A DNA stretch of 64,000 nucleotides, taken from the NCBI GenBank assembly GCA_021464415.1, contig CM038466.1, positions 27,777,017-27,841,016 on the forward strand. The letters are read 5' to 3'. The notes below the pieces were generated by a model. The model worked only from the letters and a program-made list of their open reading frames with translations, had not been told where the DNA came from and made no database searches. This DNA comes from Lonicera japonica (taxonomy: Eukaryota > Streptophyta > Magnoliopsida > Dipsacales > Caprifoliaceae). Each line of letters starts with the position of its first letter. Position 1 is the stretch's first letter. This document shows positions 57,077 through 64,000 of the stretch, one piece after another. The translations under genes were made by a program, and so were the position numbers.

Positions 57077-58714
57077 CTAAAAATGGGAATAGAAAAATAT
57101 TCAGTATCACAATTAAATCTATAACACAAACTTAGATGCCCAAAATTTGCAACTCTCTCATTCTCTTCTCTATTATTCTTTCTATCCAATTTTATCTAAT
57201 AAAATTTAATTTGAAAATTAAACATATATTATTTTTTATAAAATTTAGTGGAGATAATTTCTATAATGATCTCCATAAAATTTTATTAAAAAATTTAAAC
57301 CGAAAGTAAGCGTAGTAAAAATTTAATACATATGTTCATTTTCAACTATTAAAATTTTAAATGAAAATTGCCTCATTTCTAAATTGAATCATTTGATTAA
57401 ATTTTTGATGATTTTTTTCATAAAATTAGTGCAGAAATTAAAAAAAAAATATTATTACAAACTAAATCAATAAACTACTATGAGAACAATAAATCCCAAA
57501 ATTCATTTCTTAGACGTATACAACAGTTATAAAGATAAATTAAGAAAATTAGTATAAGAATATACTCCTTTTCTTTTTCTCCCTTTTTGTGTTTTGGTTG
57601 GAGGTTGGTCAACAAAAGCAAACAAAATGATGTAGATATAGTATTTTTAAATAATGAATTAATCATCACGTTACCCTTAGTATGTTAGTGTGTGTTATTT
57701 TTCCTTTATTCCTAATTGTAGTTTGTAGTGACACATGAGAACTTATTTCTGAATTGATATCCATTCTCATCAATTAAAATGCAAAATTTTATCATAATCC
57801 AATCAATATCAAGAAATGCCAAAAACAGGGGAGGCCATTAAAATTTTATAATTTTGGGAAACAACCAAAAGTGGGTTTAATAAACTGTTGGAGCATTGTA
57901 TATTTGAGAAAAAACTTAGACAATGCAAGTTGGTGTTTTCTCAAGTCTCACATAGGAGGGATATAAAACCTTTCGTGGATTTTATATGGGAAAATTTGCT
58001 TATGGCTTCAGCCAATTGGACATTAGAATTTTGTGTTATTTGGTGAGAACTTGGATGAATGTGGTTCACTACAGGCGCGCCGACCCGACTCGGTCTTTGG
58101 GTTAAATTTTTTTATACAAAATAGTTTTAGAAAATTTTATTTTTTTAAAATTTCAAAAGTGGTCAAACCACTTCCAAAACGGCTCCCAATTTTCTCTCCA
58201 CGTCTTCGTGAATTTTTCCACCGAAACAGATTTTTTATTATCCTACAGTTCTAATTTTTTCTTGAATATATAGAAAACGGAAAAAAAAAATCTTTAACAC
58301 TATCTTCTTCAACAACGCAAAAACGAAAAAAATTCAAAAACCCTAGAAATTTTTTTTTTGCCTCTAGTGGTGAAAGGTTCATCCATTCCGAGCAAATTAA
58401 AAGAGTGCTTTTGTCAAGCGATCGAAAAGGTGCAAATAGATCGTACAGAAAGTATCTGGGTTGTTTCATCCCGGGGACGCCGTGGCAAGAACAGAACTGC
58501 TAGCACAATTCTGGGCAGAGCCGTGAAACGTCTTAAAGAGAGCAACCTAGTCCGCGATTCAACCCAGTGTACTCTCTTCCTTTTGCTTTAATTTCTTTTC
58601 CGCAGTTCATATTTTCAACATAAACAAACCAAAAATTTAGGGAAATCAAATTTTATTACCACTTGTATAATAAATAAATAAAATCGATAAAGCAAAATAA
58701 TACGAAAAACAAAC
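57077..58714. other. Stretch between WAT1 exons; unassigned plus-strand frame
   Basis: The WAT1 exon expected here (after IIFK) was not found. A plus-strand frame at 58358-58591 reads SSIPSKLKECFCQAIEKVQI and WVVSSRGRRGKNRTAS; its composition is less AT-rich than its flanks and it may be a captured gene fragment, but I recognise no domain. Confidence 0.35.
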
Positions 58715-58828
58715 TTGAAGATAATGGCAAGTAGGAAAGTAAAGATAGGTGTTAAGTTGCTGGTAACAGAGGATAGAGTTGGAGAACCATAACCAATACC
58801 TACATATCCAAGCATTTGAGCTAAGTAC
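58715..58828 (-). pseudogene. WAT1-related (EamA) transporter exon
   Basis: The minus strand reads YLAQMLGYVGIGYGSPTLSS and then NLTPIFTFLLAIIF between an AATTCAG acceptor and a GTTTGT donor. This is the end of the first EamA repeat of WAT1-related proteins. No upstream exons (N-terminal helices) are seen to 59.5 kb, so the gene is a fragment. Confidence 0.8.
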
Positions 58829-58929
58829 CTGAATTAAACCCATAATTATTAATCATCACCCCTCACATATTGTAAAATACACATATTGTAGTAGGTATTG
58901 TACAGCATTAGATAAATTTTATATACGCA

Positions 58930-59480
58930 TCAAAATCAAGAATTCAAAGATAAAACTTTCACACCAACAATATACACACAATAAACTCTCATTCACTCAC
59001 TCACTCACTCACTAATAGTTTTATTTGTAATTTAAATACCATAACTTTAAATGAAAATTTCAATTTTTAATAAAATCAAGCAAGCAAATTTTAAAAAAAA
59101 TAATTTAAAAGAAAAAAAAAACAAGGAAAATCAAGCAAATGGAAAAAACCAAATTTAAAAGAAAATCAAGCAAAGAAAAAAAACAAAGAAAAAAAAGCTA
59201 TGAAAAAAAAATTAAAGAACAAACAAAAAAACTCATGGTAAAAATGCCAGTGGCGTTTTTACATGTAAAATCGCTACTGCTACCGGCGATTTTACATGTA
59301 AAATCACCATTGCTAGTGGCGTTTTTACATTGGGTAATTTTTATTTTTATTTTAAATTGTTAGTGCTAGTAACGTTTTTATCTTTAAAACTATTGATTGC
59401 ACTAACCTTTTTACCCTTTACCGCTTCTTTACAAATAAGTTGAAAAGTACCTCATTTACCTAATTAAGTTTTATAACTAC
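58930..59480. repeat. Right arm of the inverted repeat pair
   Basis: The uninterrupted partner of 55540-56745, in opposite orientation. It contains a (CACT)n run near 58993 and alternating AATCGC/AACGCC variants at 59240-59330. With its partner it encloses the WAT1 fragments. Confidence 0.75.
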
Positions 59481-59730
59481 CCTAGTTAGACAAAAAAAAC
59501 TCTGGTTTTTGTGAACCATTTTCAATCGGATATGAATCAGGTTATGTTTGAGTTCGCCCAACGATTTTCTGCCCAATCTAGTCGTCCCCGACCGCCATAA
59601 AATATCCCGAACCCAAACCTTAACCTAGTCTTGGTATTATATTAGAAAACCCAAATCCAACCTTTTTGTTTGTATGGAGCCAAACCAGTCCCAACACACA
59701 TTGAACCGACCCATCATCCTGATATAAGTA

Positions 59731-60245
59731 GGGATGACAATGGGTCGGGTTTATAAATTCCATCCCTATCCCCACTACCAAAAACCATCCCCATCCTCGC
59801 CTCCCTCCCAGGTTCCCCGAATCGGGTAATCCCCGTCCCCATTCCTGTCGGGTATCGGGTCCCTACGAGGATTCCTCAACAAATTTTTTTTTTGAAAAAA
59901 TAAATAAATAAAAAAAGAAGTGAACTTAAAAATAGTATAATATTATTTAATATATATACATATATAAATAAAATTATATATATACACAATGGACAATGAA
60001 AATTTATATACATATATATTTTATCTACATATATACACACATATATATAAGCATGAAGTAAAAAAGATCACAAAATTAAATATATTGGGGCGGGTTCGGG
60101 GTGAAGACTCCCGTACCCAAACCCGACTATTTTTTAAAATCCTCGACCTTAACCCGAACCCAACCCCTATTACTTGTCCCCACACCCGCCTCCATCAGGT
60201 TGGATATCCGTGGGTACCCGAACCCGCATATGTTTTTGCCATCCC
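59731..60245. mobile_element. GGGATGACAATGGGT-type MITE, 515 bp
   Basis: Ends GGGATGACAATGGGTCGGGTT and, from the right, GGGATGGCAAAAACATATGCG. Flanks TAAGTA (59725-59730 and 60246-60251) are a six-base repeat, possibly part of a longer degraded hAT duplication. The inside is rich in ACCCGAACCC phrases and an AT-rich core. Confidence 0.7.
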
Positions 60246-60389
60246 TAAGTATAAGCATAGAGTATTATAAATACATTAAAGGTAAGAACATTATATTTAA
60301 GGTGTGGGTTAGGTCAAATGGGTTTTTTAAACCCAAACCCTGCTAGATGAAAAAAAATAATTCAACCTGAATCCACCCTTTTCAAATTT

Positions 60390-60409
60390 GGGGGGGGGGG
60401 GGGGGGGGG
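60390..60409. repeat. 20-base poly-G tract
   Basis: An unbroken run of 20 G inside a block (about 60300-60450) rich in GGGTTTAAACCC-like words and ending TTGCCATCCCT, like the end of the adjacent MITE. The pairing of poly-G with such sequence also occurs at 45944. Confidence 0.9.
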
Positions 60410-60449
60410 TTAAAAACCCACTGGGATGGGGCATGTTGCCATCCCTTCA

Positions 60450-61562
60450 TTAAAGCACAAGTAAATATTATTAATATGATATAATTTTAATTTCATTCTA
60501 AAATTTGGACATAAATATACACGACAAAATATCGTGTTAAAAGCTCTAAATAGGAAAACGACAAAAATTCTTGTCTCAATTTAATTTCAATTTTGTTTTC
60601 TATCATATTTTTGTGAATTTCTAAAATTGTCATCCATGACTTGTTAAACTCTTTTGGGATGTGTTTAATGTGACATATTAGAAAACCAAATATAGTTGTT
60701 TAAACTCATCCACATCAAGTTCTTCTTATGGAATAAGAGGCAGAAGGATAAATAATCCACTATAATATCATGTCTTGACCAACATATCATCCCCTGATCA
60801 TGCACGTCACGTTAAACACAACCTTATATCAAATTTCGTTGTCACCTTAACCCCATGTAATAATTTGTGAAGTACATGAGAAAGAAAATGCTAGGCTTAT
60901 TAAATTTCGTATTTAAAAGAAGAAAGTTTGTTTTAAAATGATATAAAGTTTAAGTCTTTTCCTTTAAAAATATTATGAATCAGAACTGAGAGCGAATTCC
61001 ACTTTAGCAAATGCGATTTTTTGTACAAATTAATATAGAAAAAAATTAAATGAATTAATGTTGCTACAAAATTAATATATAGCATTACTATTGTGAGGAC
61101 AGTGCATTATTGTGTAACAACTTATAAGCACAATAACATAATGGATTGCACACTTCTAAAATTGAACATTGATTTAATAATAAATATAATTGCTGTAGTA
61201 ATAATATTATTATTTAGGGTTTTTTGTTTGCACTACTTAAATTTGAAAATTTAAAATTTTCAGATTTAATTTGTTTCAAAGTTGTTTGTTATCTAAAACT
61301 TAAATCTGAAAACTTAATTTTTGCCGTTTAAAACTTAAAATTTTCATCAAAAGTTTTAAGTAGCAAATCCACCACTTAAAACTAAAAGCTTAATTTTAAA
61401 GAGCGTAAAATACCTATTTTACATTTTTACATTTTAGAATCACATGATCCAAATAAATTAATGAGGGCAAAATTGTCATATTAAACAAAATTCAATTTTC
61501 AGATGTGTTATATTCAAACAAATCACATTTTTTCAGATACAATTTTTAGAACTAAACAAATA
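60450..61562. other. Intergenic stretch, nothing certain
   Basis: AT-rich; 61210-61560 has inverted words (AAATTTGAAAATTTAAAATT, TTCAGATTTAATTTG) that suggest another small element but ends could not be fixed. No gene. Confidence 0.4.
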
Positions 61563-61849
61563 CTCCTTCCGTCCCAATTTAATTGTCATACTTTGAAAAA
61601 CTAAAAATTAAGGGGATATAATAATTACTCAAAAGAGAAAATACTTATTTCCAAAAATGTCCTTTACTTTTCTTCTAATAAAAAAGGGTGGCAGGACCCA
61701 AAATAAAGAAAGTGGGGGGAGCTTAAAGGGGTAATGTTGAAAATAAAAAAAATTATTGTAATTAATGACATGCTAAATGTATAAAGTGGACAATTATTTT
61801 AAGACAGCTATAAATGGAATAGTGGACAATTAAATTGGGATGAATAAAG
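61563..61849. mobile_element. Stowaway MITE, 287 bp
   Basis: Starts CTCCTTCCGTCCCAATTTAA, the classic Stowaway terminus, ends with the inverted form (TTAAATTGGGATGAATAAAG), and is flanked by TA on both sides. Tc1/Mariner-derived, non-coding. Confidence 0.85.
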
Positions 61850-62086
61850 TAACTTTTTCAGTTTCAGTTTCAATTTTTAATTTAATTTTCAATTTATTTA
61901 TCAAACGATGCCTTAGTTAATTTAATTGGTATTACAATTCTTTGGATATGATGTTTATACAATTTCTTCTATAAGATAATATTTGTACAATTTATTAGTG
62001 TGTGGTAAAAAAAGGGGCATTTATCTGAGATTAGTCCCATCCCTAACGATGTAGGATACCTCTGTGGCAGGTAGGGCCGGCAATTT

Positions 62087-62606
62087 ATAACATGACACGA
62101 AATCGACGCAAATTTACCGGTTTTGGGTGAACCTTTAATAGATGCGGGTCATAATCGGTTTGACCCGTCAAACCTGTTTATTAAACAAGTCAATTTTGTG
62201 TACATTCGCGAAACCTGAATAAAATCCGTTTAGCCTGATAAGAATATATACGAGTCAATTTTGGGTCGTGTAAACCAGTTTGTAACCTGTGTAACCCGAA
62301 TATATAATTTATATATATATATATATAAATTATTGTGTATTATTTTAGTAGTTAATTACTTAATTAAATTATTAGCGGGTCACTAAATGTTATTCGTATA
62401 TGACCCGAATCGAACTGTTTATTTTAAACGGGTAAAACGAATCGGGTCGTATCATTCGTTAATTAAATGGGTCATGTATGAATTTGATTTTTTCACCCGT
62501 TTATTAAACAGGTCGTGTACGGATGGAGACACTTTTCACCCGACACGATTTCAACCTGACACGAAACCGACCATCAGTACACGACCTGTTGCTGGGGCCT
62601 AGTGGT
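62087..62606. mobile_element. Candidate MITE rich in GACCCG words
   Basis: Left end GGGCCGGCAATTTATAACATG; right end reverse-complemented AGGCCCCAGCAACAGGTCGTG. The interior is full of words such as GACCCG, GGGTCGTGT and their complements. A GGGGCCTAGTGGTAG duplication (62597-62627) sits at the right end. Confidence 0.5.
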
Positions 62607-62720
62607 AGTTTGTTGGGGCCTAGTGGTAGGATACAGAAAAAAAAATTGAGTTTAGGGTTAAGGAAAAATGGAGGGAGAATTAAGTGCAATTTCGTCTCTA
62701 CCCGATTCTGTATATAAAGG

Positions 62721-63028
62721 TCTCGTTTGGTTCACGAAAGGGAAATCATTTCCCTTATTTTTCTCATAGATGTGAGAAACTAAATTTTCTGTCAAGTTTC
62801 CTTTCTTGTATTTGGTAAAGTATGAAAAGTATTTATGTAAGGCTATTATTGTCCAAATTTTTTGTAATAAATGCTGGAAAATCACGTGAAAAAATCAATC
62901 TCATATGTTTTAAAAGGAATAGTTTTATCCCCAACTTTTCTCTCTTGAAAAAGTGTTTCTGGAATTTATGTTTGCCAAACAAAAAAGTAACTTTTTTTTT
63001 TAGTATTAAAATTGTGAACCAAACGAGA
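62721..63028. mobile_element. Candidate MITE, TCTCGTTTGGTTCAC ends
   Basis: Left end TCTCGTTTGGTTCACGAAAG; right end reverse-complemented TCTCGTTTGGTTCACAATTT. AT-rich core, no coding capacity. Ends are clear; the target duplication is not. Confidence 0.7.
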
Positions 63029-63391
63029 TATTTGGGAATCCATTTGATTTGAGTTGAATTGATGTTCTTCACTTCCAAATTCAACATATTTTGGTGGCAT
63101 TTAAACGAACACTCTCACTCTTACCTGCCCTTTCCCCAACTTCAAAATCAGTTAGGGCTGGGCATCATAAAAGACATTGACAGAGACAGATTTATTTCTT
63201 GTGACCTCAGATCGCAATTAGTTCATCTGCTCACCTAAATCGATTAAATAAACATCCCTATCGTCATTTTGATTCTTTCAAATACCCAAAAAATTATCAC
63301 TCTCTTCCACCATCACCTACAAGTTACCCATTTTTTTTTCTCTCTGCACATTGTACAAGAGAGAGAAAAAGTGCTATTTTACGGATCTCAA

Positions 63392-64000
63392 ATGGCAGAA
63401 TTCGAGTCAGTTCTTAGACGCATATACCTCACCATTTACAATTGGACCGTCTTCCTCGGATGGCATGTTCTACTCACTTTTCATAAGACATACATCTTAT
63501 ATATATCTCTATATCTCTATATATAAGATGGATATATGTATTTCATATCTTTTATAACTAAAGTATAATTTGATCTGTGTACAATTTTTAGGTTTCAAGT
63601 ACTGTATATTGCCCTGAAAACTCTCAGGGAATTAGGTCATGAACATGTCTATGCCGCCGTTGAAAAGCCTCTTCTGCTCGCTCAATCAGCCGCCGTTTTG
63701 GAGGTACATCACTCACTCTTTCACTAATAATTTGGTCATATCTGATTTAAGGCTCCATTTGTTTCCTCGGAAAATTTCTTGCTTTTAGGTAGGGGGCTGT
63801 TGGTTAAATTAATATAAAGTCAGATTTAAGAGTAAGAGGGAGACTAATGGACTTCATATGAAATTAATGCACTAATTTTGCTTTTGCCTTCATGTGCCCT
63901 ACTTTTTGATAGGTCAATGGCAACCACCATCATTAATGTTACTAAACATACTTTTTCATCTTAATTGTCATGTAAAAGATCAATGGAGAAAAAAATTGGA
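63392..64000 (+). CDS. PAS2: PASTICCINO2-like 3-hydroxyacyl-CoA dehydratase (5' part, runs off edge)
   Basis: Exon 1, 63392-63462, begins MAEFESVLRRIYLTIYNWTV; exon 2, 63592-63703, continues FQVLYIALKTLRELGHEHVY and ends PLLLAQSAAVLE before a GTACAT donor. The reading matches the N-terminus of plant PAS2 proteins (W-FQVLY-KTL-VEKPL-AQ-AAVLE), the dehydratase of very-long-chain fatty acid elongation in the ER membrane. Later exons with the catalytic residues are outside the window. The first intron has a GC donor (TG|GCATGT) and a TTTTTAG acceptor; it is the only way to join GW to FQVLY in frame. The start ATG is in a plain AT-rich leader. Confidence 0.85.

Overview
The window is nuclear DNA of a flowering plant, most likely a eudicot. 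The evidence is its AT-rich intergenic DNA, GT-AG spliced genes with plant orthologues, Copia and Gypsy retrotransposons, TRIM/MITE-type elements and a plant-specific PMEI family. No tRNA, rRNA gene, CRISPR array or bacterial-style operon was seen. All exon models below were read by eye from splice signals, reading phase and recalled family sequence; no search was run.

Layout. 1-2880: the minus-strand LTR of a Gypsy-type element (eight GC-rich palindromes in its U3) inserted in a decayed Copia relic. 4430-34850: six tandem minus-strand copies of a small, intronless, secreted PMEI/invertase-inhibitor-like gene, five open and one broken, separated by transposon debris. Between copies 1 and 2 sits an almost complete Copia element (6321-13448). 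A 2.8 kb gag-bearing element interrupts it (7737-10572); its left end is a long inverted repeat enclosing two 5S-rRNA-derived segments. Dated by their target duplications are a 1.6 kb Mutator-like element (15885-17506), hAT-like MITEs (27965, 33170, 43313) and a Mutator-like element packed with seven hairpins (36625-37670). At 25.1-29.5 kb short blocks are repeated in an interleaved pattern that looks like an assembly merge error.

37.8-55.2 kb is the gene-rich part. A 13-exon plastid MscS-like channel gene (MSL2/MSL3 type, plus strand) faces a 10-exon O-fucosyltransferase-family gene (minus strand); they converge at about 47-48 kb. The MSL gene carries an intact TRIM in its first coding intron, a hAT MITE in intron 7 and a 25-base poly-G in intron 12. 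The hairpin-rich element lies just upstream of its leader.

55.5-63.0 kb is repeat-rich, with two exons of a broken WAT1-related (EamA) transporter gene between inverted repeats and several MITEs. From 63392 the first two exons of a PASTICCINO2-like 3-hydroxyacyl-CoA dehydratase gene run off the right edge.

The genes do not form one pathway. The PMEI cluster is a local duplication series with a shared promoter core; the MSL, O-FucT and PAS2 genes are single-copy here. The most unusual items are the 5S-bearing inverted-repeat terminus, the two palindrome arrays in mobile-element regulatory positions, two GC-AG introns and the interleaved duplications.
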